In this document: positions 18,601-26,733 of the stretch, in pieces
How positions within the stretch are numbered: position 1 is the first letter of the stretch
How the letters are laid out: each line of letters starts with the position of its first letter
From: Bacteroidales bacterium
Lineage (GTDB): Bacteria; Bacteroidota; Bacteroidia; Bacteroidales; GCA-2748055
Assembly (NCBI GenBank): GCA_021738565.1
Contig: JAIPBT010000006.1
Coordinates: 49,893-113,892, forward strand
Direction: 5' to 3'
Length of the DNA stretch: 64,000 nt
Translations under genes and position numbers: made by a program
Notes under the pieces: generated by a model
Database searches by the model: none
What the model was told of the DNA's origin: nothing
Seen by the model: only the letters and a program-made list of their open reading frames with translations

Positions 18601-20319
18601 GCTGTTGTTGACAAGACTGATATCTTCTGCCTGATCCAATGCAGGCACACCATTCAACTCCTCGTATACCATAAGTTGAAAGCTCACCTGGGAAGAAGCT
18701 TCATCTTCATCAGTGACCAGGACAGTTATCTGTGCATCTCCCGTTGCCAGCGGACTAACCAGTAAATGCGCTGTCTTGTACCCCTGTGTATATTCAAACG
18801 ATCCTGCATTCACAACGGTTTCATTGTCACTGCTGAAGCTGAATGCAATGTCCTGCTCAACATCCGGATCACCATCTGAAATCTCTGTCAGAACAATATC
18901 ATTTTCTTCCTGGCTAACGGCAAGCTGATCAGCAGGCTGATCAATATGCGGGGGCATATTTTCGGACACAGTGATGACAAATTTTTCTGTGGAATTGCCA
19001 AAGGAACCATCCCCCTCCGCATGAAGCAATACAGTATCGCTGCCTACTGCCCCGGCTACCAGTTCAAAATGCAAATGGGTATAACCATAGGTTTGTGAAT
19101 AGCCATTTTCATTGAATGTTGTATAGGTTACAGCCTCCACATTGTGGTTCTTTATCAGGGATTCTGCTCCGCTGGCTGTAACAGTGGTTGCATTCCTGAC
19201 CTCCGGGATCAGAACCGTCTGCTCACCAGTCATTCCACTGTATATACCGATTTCATCAATTTGACCTATGTATGCTGTTTTCTCAACATTTTTGCCTGCT
19301 TCAATCTCATCTATATAAAAGGTACCGTTGAAGCTGGCTGCCGTGCCATTGGCACACAACCTAATCTTCATGATCCTGGCCATATCAACGATTGATGCAT
19401 CTGCATTGCTGAAATCAAAAGAAATCGTTGTAAAATCATCATCCGGGAATACCTTCACCTGGCGGAATGCATTCTCCCCAGAAACCAGATCGTAATGATC
19501 ATACTGCGCATCCACAAAAACATTCCTGAAACCATTTCCATCCTCATCTACAAGAAAACATTGCAATACCATAGGATCATCCGAACGCAACCTGATGCTG
19601 ACCACTGGATTAGATGAAATATCATAAACGGCTCCCAGTCCAATGTCCATTGGCTGCCAGCGGTTCTGTTTGTGTACATCAACAACCATCACACCATCGG
19701 ATGCCGAGGTTGTGTATTTCGTGTCACTTGTGACGTCAGGTGGCAGACCGGTTTCAAAATCTTCATTGTAATAATCGCCACCGGTATCAAGTTCTTCGGT
19801 ATATCCAAGCCTAACAAAATCAAAATATACAACATCTGTTGTAGTTACCGTCCAACCATTGGAAATTTCTATCTGAAGTTCCTTGATACTTGTTTTCAAA
19901 AAAGTTGGTGCAGCATCGAATACCGATGACAGGTCCAAAAAAACATATTCCATCTCTGTGTCGGTGGTCGGGGTGTGCGCTACCATAACTGTTTCATCAT
20001 TGGTATCCTTTAATGTGAAATTTATTTTTGCCCCCCCTTCACTTCTTACCTTGAACTGCAATGTAGGCAGTGTTGATAGATCGAGGCCCATATTGTACTG
20101 TTGCATAAAAGACCAGTCATTGACCTTTTTATTGACCTCTACCTTAAGAATTCCATCGGTCACTGAAAGCGTATAAGAAGGATCAGCTGCATTCATATTG
20201 ATCACTGCGAATGAAGCATCTCCATCATCAAATGTCCAACCTATTTGTGATGTTTGCGCATTTACAAAACTGAATGCACAAAATAGCAATCCTGTAAAAA
20301 GGAAATTAATATTCTTCAT
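15676..20319 (-). CDS. Very large secreted GH30-family glycoside hydrolase with Ig/cadherin-like and carbohydrate-binding modules, T9SS-sorted
   Basis: Encodes 1547 residues. Order: signal peptide (1-21), two beta-sandwich CBM-like modules (about 25-190 and 195-355), cadherin/Ig-like repeats (about 450-660, recurring I-x-DGD), a third CBM-like module (about 665-800), an Ig-like repeat (about 810-920), a GH30 clan-A catalytic barrel (about 925-1340), a final Ig-like repeat and a T9SS sorting domain (about 1455-1547). The acid/base is expected at Glu1098 (GLQNEPF) and the nucleophile at Glu1210 (WMSETHIGY). GH30 includes beta-1,6-glucanases, glucuronoxylanases and glucosidases; the subfamily is not resolvable here. 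It follows the sulfatase gene by 75 bases, so both probably act on one sulfated polysaccharide. Confidence 0.9.
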   Translation of the reverse strand: MKNINFLFTGLLFCAFSFVNAQTSQIGWTFDDGDASFAVINMNAADPSYTLSVTDGILKVEVNKKVNDWSFMQQYNMGLDLSTLPTLQFKVRSEGGAKINFTLKDTNDETVMVAHTPTTDTEMEYVFLDLSSVFDAAPTFLKTSIKELQIEISNGWTVTTTDVVYFDFVRLGYTEELDTGGDYYNEDFETGLPPDVTSDTKYTTSASDGVMVVDVHKQNRWQPMDIGLGAVYDISSNPVVSIRLRSDDPMVLQCFLVDEDGNGFRNVFVDAQYDHYDLVSGENAFRQVKVFPDDDFTTISFDFSNADASIVDMARIMKIRLCANGTAASFNGTFYIDEIEAGKNVEKTAYIGQIDEIGIYSGMTGEQTVLIPEVRNATTVTASGAESLIKNHNVEAVTYTTFNENGYSQTYGYTHLHFELVAGAVGSDTVLLHAEGDGSFGNSTEKFVITVSENMPPHIDQPADQLAVSQEENDIVLTEISDGDPDVEQDIAFSFSSDNETVVNAGSFEYTQGYKTAHLLVSPLATGDAQITVLVTDEDEASSQVSFQLMVYEELNGVPALDQAEDISLVNNSGAAAITLTGISDGDNMTQDLAITATSSNPAIVPDPSVQYTQGEHEAVISLAPVDNETGTVNITVTVTDNGGNTKNNGDQSVQMVFEVNSIAPSVTGYVVDLNDPASLGMFGASSTYSLSIVDFQEEKALKIEMNNKSTWDGIVLHHPELNLVEHPLVSYDIYTESADPTLYHWNYYYDVNGNRNILNSNDHKYEAPVGQWTSLSFDYRQEGDMSTSEGVPIDASRIDYLLINMHSTLVGWPFTEISGVCYMKNIRLGDQAVVPEPPVYATVDPVSDQSVFADTEQFEISVTGITNGKGSIEGVTVTATSSNTDVVPDPSKGELSEEGTLILTLQPVSVGYADINIEVVAEGAEPAEVTFRVRILSTDVSEYASIHVDRSVKNQVIKGIGAFYNEPRWLDMFVTDMGASAVRLGIISNQWEPVNDNDDPNVMNMSGFNYDAFDWQYMRDMKNAGVEHFILTSWSPPAWMKRSMTTDHTNQAIQWEKTDNIMEPYYYEEFAESMAALVKAFKEEAGIDLLAIGLQNEPFFNEPYASAILGPDQFHKLIEVVGDRFAAEGLDHVGFYMPEQVFGFSSYSTEDYVIKLRTNSKADAYTDFVAVHGYDGSGVDSDFPDYSGWKSLNNFVSSGENPKELWMSETHIGYDNFSSALSLAGAMHGSLWAGNITLWTNWSFGDVQLTRNEPNSSFYATKQYARYVRPGAVRVDSDSDHPRLLVTAFENSDGSFAMVIINSGFTPVATRFEGGDLPDSYEVIRTTRYENARDVGNYTMSDGPIIFPASSITTLISYNPVQLTMNRPDDITVNSSDGEQQVVISGISNGAGDIENLVLEFQIEDPSIIEDASISAISENGEAVFTFTPDPEGEGQTKVILKLSDDLGNTKTDAFYITVVFVDGVGKIEGPQMRIFPVPSDDYIHVELPGQGFEMLRIREITGKLIAEYTLSSAHIVLDITGINPGIYFIEVEGKEGRLIEQIVIH

Positions 20320-20394
20320 AATATATGTAGTTAGTTCTTGGTTAAATCAGATTACTAAAATAGAAATTATTTCCCTTCCGCCCTCAAGTTGGAA

Positions 20395-22212
20395 CTATTT
20401 TGGGCGCAATACGATCTTTTCCAGCCTTGGGAACACATCCAATCCTGCCGGATTTTTTATCAATTCAACCCGGATCAATGTATCATTCCGGCCAAGTTCA
20501 ATGCTGCCAAGTATGGCCTTATCATAGGTCTCAACGCTATTACTTATACTGCTGGCCGGCGTACCGGCTGCAATGGTCGCTCCTGTTGGTTTCCCTGAAT
20601 AGATCAATGAGATTTCATAAAGTCCGGGAGTTTCAACATCAATCGCATATTCAGCAAAATCCCCGGGATCGGACCAGTTGCTCAACCAGTTGAAAGCCGA
20701 TACAACGTTGTCACTGGTTGATAGTGGTGCCTTTGCAAGGATCTCATATTCAGTCTGTCCGCCGGCTCCAATTGTAAAAACAGGCATGGCAAAGGACGAA
20801 GGTTCTTCCAGTACGGACTGCCACCAGTTTTTCAGCAATGATTGAAGATCTGCTGCAACATCTGGCATATCATTGTAAAGGTTGTACTCTTCATATGGAT
20901 CACTTGATATATCAATAAGTACATAGCCCCCTGAAGTTTCGGCACTTCCTTTTGCTGATCCCGGATTGTGCATTAGTTTAAAAGCGCCTTTCCGAACAGA
21001 AATGATCTGGTCATCATAAACTTCTTTTGGTTTGTCTGCCTGTCTTACTGGCCGGTACTCATCCAACACTCCCTGCGGGGTCCATGGTTGATCCGTTGGC
21101 GGCCATCCCCGGTTGGCATAATTGTATGAAACTTTTTCACGTTCAGTCACGTTCCCTTTCTCAATAAGGTCAGAAAAGGAAAATCCGTCAATTTTCTTCA
21201 CCCCTTCCGGGATATCTGCACCTGCCAGATCCAGAATTGTCGGGAATACATCTGTAATGTCTGTCAGCGTATAATCAATTACCGGCCTTGTAATTCCCCT
21301 CCAATATACAAACATCGGAGAGCGGACACCATTCTCCCAGATATTTCCCTTGTGTCCCTTCATGTCGCTTACGTACCTTATTTCCCGGTCCTTTTCCGTA
21401 AGCTCGGCATTCAAAACTGCAGGTCCATTGTCACTCATGAAGAATATTACTGTATGCTGCAACAGGCCCATCGTATCCATTGCCGACAATAATTTACCTA
21501 TGTAATGATCTACATGTTCTACCATGCCATACAGTGTCGATAGGTTATGGGAAAGACCCTTGCTGGTGTATTTGCTGCGCAATGAATCCGGAGTTTCCAG
21601 CGGGGCATGCACCGTAAGGAAGGATAAATATGCAAGGAAAGGCTGGTTCTTGTTGCGCTGCATGAAATCCAGGGCATAATTAACGATCACTTCATCTGCC
21701 CATTTTTTATGACTTACTTTTTTTCCATTGAGCATTCCCCTGCTGTTCCTGTGCTTGTATAATTGTGCCATATAGGCATCGTCGAATCCCCGCTGCCATG
21801 GATAATACCCCCGGGCATGTCCGCTGTGCCATTTGCCCCACATTCCGGTTCTGTACCCTTCTTTCTGTAACAATTCAGCAAATGTCACTTCATCAAGACT
21901 TAAGAAATCCTTCCCCCCGTGCACATGCGATACACCGGTTTTAATAAAATCCCTGCCTGTCAGCAGGGATGCCCTGGTTGGAGCACATACAGGATTGACG
22001 TAAAATTGTTCCAACCGCATCGAAACAGCGGCAAATGAATCAATATGAGGTGTTTCAACCAGCCGGTTCCCGTTGATGCCCAGGTCATCATAGCCCAGGT
22101 CGTCAAGTTGAATGATTACAAAACTGGGAGGTTGCTCCACCCGTCTCTGGCATGAGAAAAGCATTATTCCAGTGGATGTAATAAAAATAATGATATATTT
22201 CCAGAAGCTCAT
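20395..22212 (-). CDS. Sulfatase (S1 family) lipoprotein with C-terminal beta-sandwich module
   Basis: Encodes 605 residues. The N-terminus is a lipoprotein signal with lipobox LFSC (Cys21), pointing to the envelope. The formylglycine motif C76-A-P-T-R followed by ASLLTGR marks a type I sulfatase. QLDDLGYDDLGI gives the metal-binding aspartates, and MWGKWHSGH and MSDNGP are further active-site segments. Beyond the catalytic domain (to about 490) is a module of about 110 residues resembling carbohydrate-binding modules appended to polysaccharide sulfatases. It requires an anaerobic or FGE-type maturase encoded elsewhere. First gene of a two-gene unit with the GH30 enzyme; no SusC/SusD pair is adjacent. 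Confidence 0.93.
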   Translation of the reverse strand: MSFWKYIIIFITSTGIMLFSCQRRVEQPPSFVIIQLDDLGYDDLGINGNRLVETPHIDSFAAVSMRLEQFYVNPVCAPTRASLLTGRDFIKTGVSHVHGGKDFLSLDEVTFAELLQKEGYRTGMWGKWHSGHARGYYPWQRGFDDAYMAQLYKHRNSRGMLNGKKVSHKKWADEVIVNYALDFMQRNKNQPFLAYLSFLTVHAPLETPDSLRSKYTSKGLSHNLSTLYGMVEHVDHYIGKLLSAMDTMGLLQHTVIFFMSDNGPAVLNAELTEKDREIRYVSDMKGHKGNIWENGVRSPMFVYWRGITRPVIDYTLTDITDVFPTILDLAGADIPEGVKKIDGFSFSDLIEKGNVTEREKVSYNYANRGWPPTDQPWTPQGVLDEYRPVRQADKPKEVYDDQIISVRKGAFKLMHNPGSAKGSAETSGGYVLIDISSDPYEEYNLYNDMPDVAADLQSLLKNWWQSVLEEPSSFAMPVFTIGAGGQTEYEILAKAPLSTSDNVVSAFNWLSNWSDPGDFAEYAIDVETPGLYEISLIYSGKPTGATIAAGTPASSISNSVETYDKAILGSIELGRNDTLIRVELIKNPAGLDVFPRLEKIVLRPK

Positions 22213-22231
22213 CTTGAAAAAAATTATGTAT

Positions 22232-22241
22232 TGACCGGTCA
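22232..22241. promoter_or_regulatory. Palindromic candidate operator upstream of the sulfatase gene
   Basis: TGACCGGTCA is a perfect 10-bp palindrome, 20 bases upstream of the sulfatase start and in the divergent spacer to the gene at 22322. Another palindrome, TTGATCAA, follows at once. The placement fits a regulator site for the sulfatase-GH30 unit, but no cognate regulator is in the window. Confidence 0.35.
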
Positions 22242-22321
22242 GTTGTTGATCAATGTGTATTTTTAACGCAATTTGACCGAAATATTTTAAAATATCAGAA
22301 ATTTGGGATAATATTTCAAGT

Positions 22322-23275
22322 ATGGATCAAAAATTACGGGCTTACACCGGGTACTTTGTTTGTATTGTTCTGTTGAATGTTGTTTTCATCCAGACCTTTT
22401 CTCAGGCAAATACAGAATACTATCGTCTGATCAAGGGAGAAAAATATTACCTCAGTATCTCAATGCAGCAAAATACTGAAAGTGTTGAACATAATTTCAG
22501 AAAAGATGTCAGCCTCGACGTTAAATACGCTCTTATTTTTGAGCTTATTGATATTGAGCAGGATAGCAATTACATATTTCAATGTAGTTACGATGATTTG
22601 TACATAAGTTTCTTTTTCCCTCAATCTGATCTTTATGTAAACAGTGAAAGCAGAAGCACTCCATCAATGTCTGCCTTTCTGTCAAAACTGAAAATGTCAG
22701 AATTTAAACTGAAAATGTCAGTGCTGGGTGAAGTCTGTTTAATCACAGAACTGGACAACAGAATCGATTCGATCCTTATCGACCTGCCCATAAACAACGA
22801 ACCAACGGAACAGGTCATGGTAAAAACATTGAGGGAAGTTTTCGGTGCAGATGCTCTTGCTGGCGTGTTGAACATTGCCCTTGATATATATGGTAAAAAT
22901 TCCGGTCTGAAAACAACCAAAAAGAGCAGCTTCTATTTCAATGCCCAAAATATCGATATTGAGAATACTTATTTTTATCAGAAGAATGAAGATCACACGA
23001 ATAGGGTCCAGGGAATTGGAGTAATCGAGGAAATTACTGATACAATAGCTTACCGTGGTCTAAAACTCGCAACCAGTTTAAAGGGGAGCCAGACTTACGA
23101 TTACCTGTTATCGGATGAAACAGGCTGGATTATAGAGGGAATTTCCAAGCAGAGGATCTACACGATCTCAGAGATCATTGAAACGAGTGAATTACCCAAA
23201 GGATTGAGAATTCCTGCACTTACGGTCACGGAATACAATTTATCAGGTGGGCGTGGAAGCAAAACTGAAGAATAA
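22322..23275 (+). CDS. Secreted protein of unknown function (DUF6263-like)
   Basis: Encodes 317 residues with a signal peptide ending near residue 28 (IQTFSQA). The mature part starts YYRLIKGEKYYLSISMQQNTE and continues as a mostly beta-strand protein with polar, charged loops. That opening resembles Bacteroidota proteins grouped under DUF6263, but the resemblance is from memory of the pattern, not a search. No catalytic motif is visible. It is divergent from the sulfatase and is followed 44 bases later by another small envelope protein. A periplasmic or surface location is likely; the function is unknown. Confidence 0.65.
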   Translation: MDQKLRAYTGYFVCIVLLNVVFIQTFSQANTEYYRLIKGEKYYLSISMQQNTESVEHNFRKDVSLDVKYALIFELIDIEQDSNYIFQCSYDDLYISFFFPQSDLYVNSESRSTPSMSAFLSKLKMSEFKLKMSVLGEVCLITELDNRIDSILIDLPINNEPTEQVMVKTLREVFGADALAGVLNIALDIYGKNSGLKTTKKSSFYFNAQNIDIENTYFYQKNEDHTNRVQGIGVIEEITDTIAYRGLKLATSLKGSQTYDYLLSDETGWIIEGISKQRIYTISEIIETSELPKGLRIPALTVTEYNLSGGRGSKTEE

Positions 23276-23319
23276 TATGATTTCTAACGTATCGTATAAT
23301 TATTGAAACGAGGAAACTG

Positions 23320-23781
23320 ATGGCAAACAGAAACAGAACATTAAAGAGGATCCTGTCAACTGTGGTTATTGCATTTGTTGTTTCAGTAACATCTTTTGGT
23401 CAGCCATATAAAAATGCTGCAGGAATTAAGGCCGGCTATTCATCCGGGTTTGTTTTTAAGCATTTTCTGAACCACAACTTTGTTCTGGATGGCCAGGCCC
23501 TGTATAATGCACGTGGATTTCAGTTCTCTGCATTTTATGGATACCAGTTTTCACCTTATGATAAAGAACGGCTTTACTATTACTGGGGAGCTGGTGCATT
23601 CGCAGGCAGCTGGGAAAATGACCGCTCGATTGGAATAGCACTGAATGCAGGATCAGAATTTGTTTTCAGGCAAGCTCCGGTTGCAGTTGGAGTGGAATGG
23701 AAACCGATGTTCAATATTTACAGAAATATGGACCTTGGACTGGTAGATTTTGCCCTCACCGTAAAAGTGATACTTAAATAG
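23320..23781 (+). CDS. Small outer-membrane beta-barrel-like protein
   Basis: Encodes 153 residues: signal peptide (about 1-28, ending TSFGQ), then alternating aromatic/aliphatic strands such as GIKAGYSSGFVFKHF, LYNARGFQFSAFYGYQF and YYYWGAGAFAGSW, and an aromatic-poor C-terminus, FALTVKVIL. This pattern is typical of small OmpA- or porin-like barrels in Bacteroidota. Specific function unknown. It probably follows the 22322 gene in one transcript. Its TAG stop codon (23779-23781) is also the first three bases of a 150-bp TAGTGTCTGTC element, so the insertion defines the gene's end. Confidence 0.75.
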   Translation: MANRNRTLKRILSTVVIAFVVSVTSFGQPYKNAAGIKAGYSSGFVFKHFLNHNFVLDGQALYNARGFQFSAFYGYQFSPYDKERLYYYWGAGAFAGSWENDRSIGIALNAGSEFVFRQAPVAVGVEWKPMFNIYRNMDLGLVDFALTVKVILK

Positions 23782-23928
23782 TGTCTGTCCATAATGTTTG
23801 ATAACTGCGTTACGCTCGTCGGGAAATTGCTCATCCCGATAATATATCGGGACTCCGCATTTCCCGACTTCGCAGGCCTTGCAAACGAACATTATGATCC
23901 AGCCACCCGACTTTATTGACAAGCACTA
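23779..23928 (+). repeat. TAGTGTCTGTC-family element, 150-bp copy with strong hairpin centre
   Basis: Starts TAGTGTCTGTCC and ends GACAAGCACTA, giving terminal inverted repeats TAGTGTCTGTC/TAGTGCTTGTC bounded by TA on both sides. The left arm CATAATGTTTG pairs with CGAACATTATG further in. The centre has GTCGGGAAAT/ATTTCCCGAC enclosing TCCCGATA/TATCGGGA, so the whole unit can fold into a long hairpin. The first three bases are the stop codon of the preceding gene. The remainder of the spacer to 24149 is AT-rich with no further feature seen. Confidence 0.85.
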
Positions 23929-24149
23929 AATAATAAGATTGCATTTTAAATAATTGGAAAATCAATCAAAATATCAATTTCGATGTTGTTGCCAGGGAAT
24001 CTTTTGTTATTGATTTGATACCATCAACAGGAGTTTTAGCGTACATGCACCTCATTGATGCAAAAGCAGCGCGATTCGGGTATTTTTGCAATAATTTTCT
24101 AAAACGACTAAAATGGATTAAGTTTATAATTCATAAAATACATGATTGA

Positions 24150-25091
24150 ATGATACCAAGTTTTGACGATATAAAAAGTACCGTTAAGAGAGTTCAGCCC
24201 TATGTACACAATACCCCGGTCTTAACCTCACGCATCATTAATGAGAAAACACATGCCGACGTTTATTTTAAATGTGAGAATTTTCAGCGCATGGGGGCTT
24301 TTAAAATGCGTGGAGCAGTAAATGCAATACAGCAATTGTCGAAGCATGAGAGGGCCAACGGGGTAATTACACATTCATCTGGTAATTTTGCACAGGCACT
24401 CGCTCTTGCAGCATCAACACTCGACACCAAAGCCTATATAGTAATGCCCTCAAATGCACCAACAGTAAAAGTAAATGCGGTACTTGACTATGGTGCAGAG
24501 GTGATTATGTGTAATCCAACACTCGATGATCGTGAGAAGACATGCGGCCAGATACAGGAAAGGACCAATGCCACATTTATTCACCCATCGAATGACCTGA
24601 ACGTAATACTTGGACAGGGAACGGCAGCCTGGGAATTCATTAACGAGGTGGATGACCTGGACACATTGATAGCACCTGTTGGTGGCGGAGGATTACTTGC
24701 CGGTACAGCAATCACCACACATTATTTGCTTCCTGAATCCGAAACCATTGGCAGTGAACCGTTTGGAGCTGATGACGCATACCTTTCGCTTAAAATGGGA
24801 AAAATTCAACCCAGCATCAATCCGGTTACCATCGCAGATGGACTTAAAACACAACTGGGTGATATAAATTTCCCCATTATCAGGAAGTTTGTGAGCAACA
24901 TCATCCGGGTTGAAGAATCGGAAATTATTGCTGCAATGCGTTTTGTCTGGGAGCGAATGAAAATCATCATAGAACCTTCAAGTGCAGTTGCTGTTGCAGC
25001 TTTATTCAGAAAAAATAAAAGATTTATAAAAAGGAGGATCGGTATAATTATAACAGGAGGGAATGTAGATCTGGACAACCTCCCGTTTTAA
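24150..25091 (+). CDS. PLP-dependent threonine/serine dehydratase (fold type II)
   Basis: Encodes 313 residues, a catalytic domain without the C-terminal ACT regulatory domain of biosynthetic IlvA. Lys52 in GAFKMRGA is the PLP-binding lysine. HSSGNFAQALA binds the substrate carboxylate, and APVGGGGLLAG is the phosphate-binding glycine loop. Such proteins deaminate threonine to 2-oxobutyrate and serine to pyruvate, or act as serine racemases; the sequence alone does not settle which. EPFGADDAYLS is typical of the dehydratase/racemase group. The gene stands alone, and its TAA stop overlaps the stop of the convergent deacetylase gene. Confidence 0.88.
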   Translation: MIPSFDDIKSTVKRVQPYVHNTPVLTSRIINEKTHADVYFKCENFQRMGAFKMRGAVNAIQQLSKHERANGVITHSSGNFAQALALAASTLDTKAYIVMPSNAPTVKVNAVLDYGAEVIMCNPTLDDREKTCGQIQERTNATFIHPSNDLNVILGQGTAAWEFINEVDDLDTLIAPVGGGGLLAGTAITTHYLLPESETIGSEPFGADDAYLSLKMGKIQPSINPVTIADGLKTQLGDINFPIIRKFVSNIIRVEESEIIAAMRFVWERMKIIIEPSSAVAVAALFRKNKRFIKRRIGIIITGGNVDLDNLPF

Positions 25092-25960
25092 TCCGTTAAT
25101 CCGGCATAACTGATAAGTTCAATACCAAGCTCATTCAGCACATCGATGACCCTGTCTGATGTAAACATATCTGTAACCATCTGCCTGTCCTTCCCTACGC
25201 TGTAATATCCTTCGTGACCGATGGTTTCCATTTCAGGTGAATCAAGTGCAGGATGTTCGACAAAAAGGTAAATATTTCCAGGCTTGAGTTTTCTTAGTCC
25301 TGCAATAAAAGAATCTATGCGCTCATCAAGAGAGTTGCCCCTACTGAAAGGAAACCGTTTAACCTGATATTCAGAAAGATCGATGTGCAGGTCATATTCC
25401 CTGGAAAGAGAACCTACGAGGCTGTCAATTGAAGGATCCGCGCTGGCAAACCCCATATGGGTCGTAATGTGGCTCACTTTAGGTATGTCCTTAATTGCCC
25501 GTTCAATTTGCGCCCTGATCTCCTTTTCAAGGTCGATCATGTTCCATCCTGATTCCCTGAAAACTCTTTCAGGAGGAAACCTGTCATTTGCCCACACCAT
25601 TGGGAAAAAATATCCCTTTTCATCCGTTAAAGAAGAGATCCCTGTCAATGGTCGCCATTTCATGTTTTCCCATTCACTGGTCAATACCAGATGAATCCCA
25701 ACATCGAGCCCCGGATTCCGGTTGATCAATTTTACGGCTTCAGGGTACCACGGACAGGGGACCATTATCTCAACCGACCGCATGATGCCATCGGTGTATG
25801 ATCTGATGCAAGCCACATTGGCGGCATGAAATGACCCAATATCATCACCCCTGATCAACAACTGAATTTTATTGTCGCTTTGCTCAACCTGGGCAGTTAG
25901 CGCCAATTGAGTAAAAGAAATAATTAGTGCAGCCAGCAACGGACACAACCTGGTATTCAT
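25088..25960 (-). CDS. ChbG/HpnK (YdjC)-family carbohydrate deacetylase, secreted
   Basis: Encodes 290 residues from the ATG at 25960; the frame is open to 26002, but NTRLCPLLAALIISFTQ is the natural start of a signal peptide (cleavage near TAQ). The mature part begins with LLIRGDDIGSFHAAN, the conserved metal-binding Asp pair of the YdjC fold, and has VGIHLVLTSEW and SHITTHMGF with further metal-binding histidines. Family members remove acetyl groups from N-acetylglucosamine-containing oligosaccharides or lipids. The signal peptide sets it apart from the cytosolic E. coli ChbG and suggests periplasmic glycan processing. Two repeat elements lie upstream. Confidence 0.87.
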   Translation of the reverse strand: MNTRLCPLLAALIISFTQLALTAQVEQSDNKIQLLIRGDDIGSFHAANVACIRSYTDGIMRSVEIMVPCPWYPEAVKLINRNPGLDVGIHLVLTSEWENMKWRPLTGISSLTDEKGYFFPMVWANDRFPPERVFRESGWNMIDLEKEIRAQIERAIKDIPKVSHITTHMGFASADPSIDSLVGSLSREYDLHIDLSEYQVKRFPFSRGNSLDERIDSFIAGLRKLKPGNIYLFVEHPALDSPEMETIGHEGYYSVGKDRQMVTDMFTSDRVIDVLNELGIELISYAGLTD

Positions 25961-25975
25961 AATGTAATATTTAAG

Positions 25976-26024
25976 TAGTGTTTGTCTATAAAGTTCAAAC
26001 ACTCGACATCATTGACAGACTCTA
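25976..26024 (+). repeat. TAGTGTCTGTC-family element, 49-bp copy
   Basis: Starts TAGTGTTTGTC and ends GACAGACTCTA, near-complementary ends flanked by TA. The interior is only TATAAAGTTCAAACACTCGA plus a few bases, so this is close to a minimal unit with two ends and almost no centre. It is two bases from the next, longer copy. Confidence 0.75.
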
Positions 26025-26026
26025 AG

Positions 26027-26175
26027 TAGTGTCTGTCCATAATGTTTGATAACTGCGTTGCTGCAAAAATTTTAAATCCTCGAATCCGTCCGTCGGCGGA
26101 TACTGCGGTTTAAGATTTTTGCGCGCTTTGCTCTCGAACTTTATGATCCAGCCACTGGACTGTAATGACAGACAC
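26027..26175 (+). repeat. TAGTGTCTGTC-family element, about 149-bp copy
   Basis: The left 34 bases are nearly identical to the 23779 copy (TAGTGTCTGTCCATAATG, then TTTGATAACTGCGTT). The right part shares TTATGATCCAGCCAC and ends TGACAGACAC. The central part is different: GCAAAAATTTTAAATC pairs with GGTTTAAGATTTTTGC around the palindrome ATCCGTCCGTCGGCGGAT. Conserved ends with a swapped hairpin centre are the key feature. The right flank lacks the TA duplication, so that end is slightly decayed. Confidence 0.85.
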
Positions 26176-26733
26176 AAAGTATGCACGCAAGCGAAATTTA
26201 TAGATGAACTTCAACCTGCTGTGATTCCCTAAATTAAACAATTTAATCCATTCCAGAAAGCAACAATGTAACCTATCCCGGAAAATACTTAAGCGAATCT
26301 ACTTTTGTGAAGCATGGGTGTTGCCCTGAAAGGCATCTGCAATTCAGAAAAATATATATAATATAAAATGTGTTGATTCTTTATAAGAACCTGTAATTAT
26401 GAAACTTATAATTGTATTAATAAATTCTTAAAAAAATATTCCCCGAATAGACGATATTTTCTTCTTTGATCACATTAACACTATAAAAACGATGAACACA
26501 AAAGAGCCAATCAGATTTAAAACAGGAATGATTTTATTCATTCACGATATCAATTGCTCCAATCATTGATTTCCTGAGCCGGTATTCTATGGGCAATCGT
26601 GTTGTACTGAAATTTGCAAAGCTACTTCAAGGTTTTGGTATGTTCGCAACGTAATTTGGGTTAAAAGAAAGCTGTTTAAAATGACAATTAAGAAAGTTAT
26701 CTTATTATATTCGAATCACCAGATCTCCAGGTT
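26176..26733. other. AT-rich intergenic region, no gene supported
   Basis: About 560 bases between the repeat pair and the sigma-factor gene. I see no RNA gene and no convincing coding sequence. A 25-codon frame at 26492-26569 has no homology I recognise and no double-glycine leader motif. The promoter of the sigma-factor operon presumably lies here, but no TAnnTTTG box is convincing (TAATTTG near 26652 is one base short), which would fit autoregulation by the ECF factor itself. Confidence 0.5.

Noticed and set aside
26492..26569. 25-codon frame upstream of the sigma factor as a possible peptide precursor for the C39 exporter
   Set aside because: No double-glycine leader, no conservation evidence and a composition like translated AT-rich spacer.
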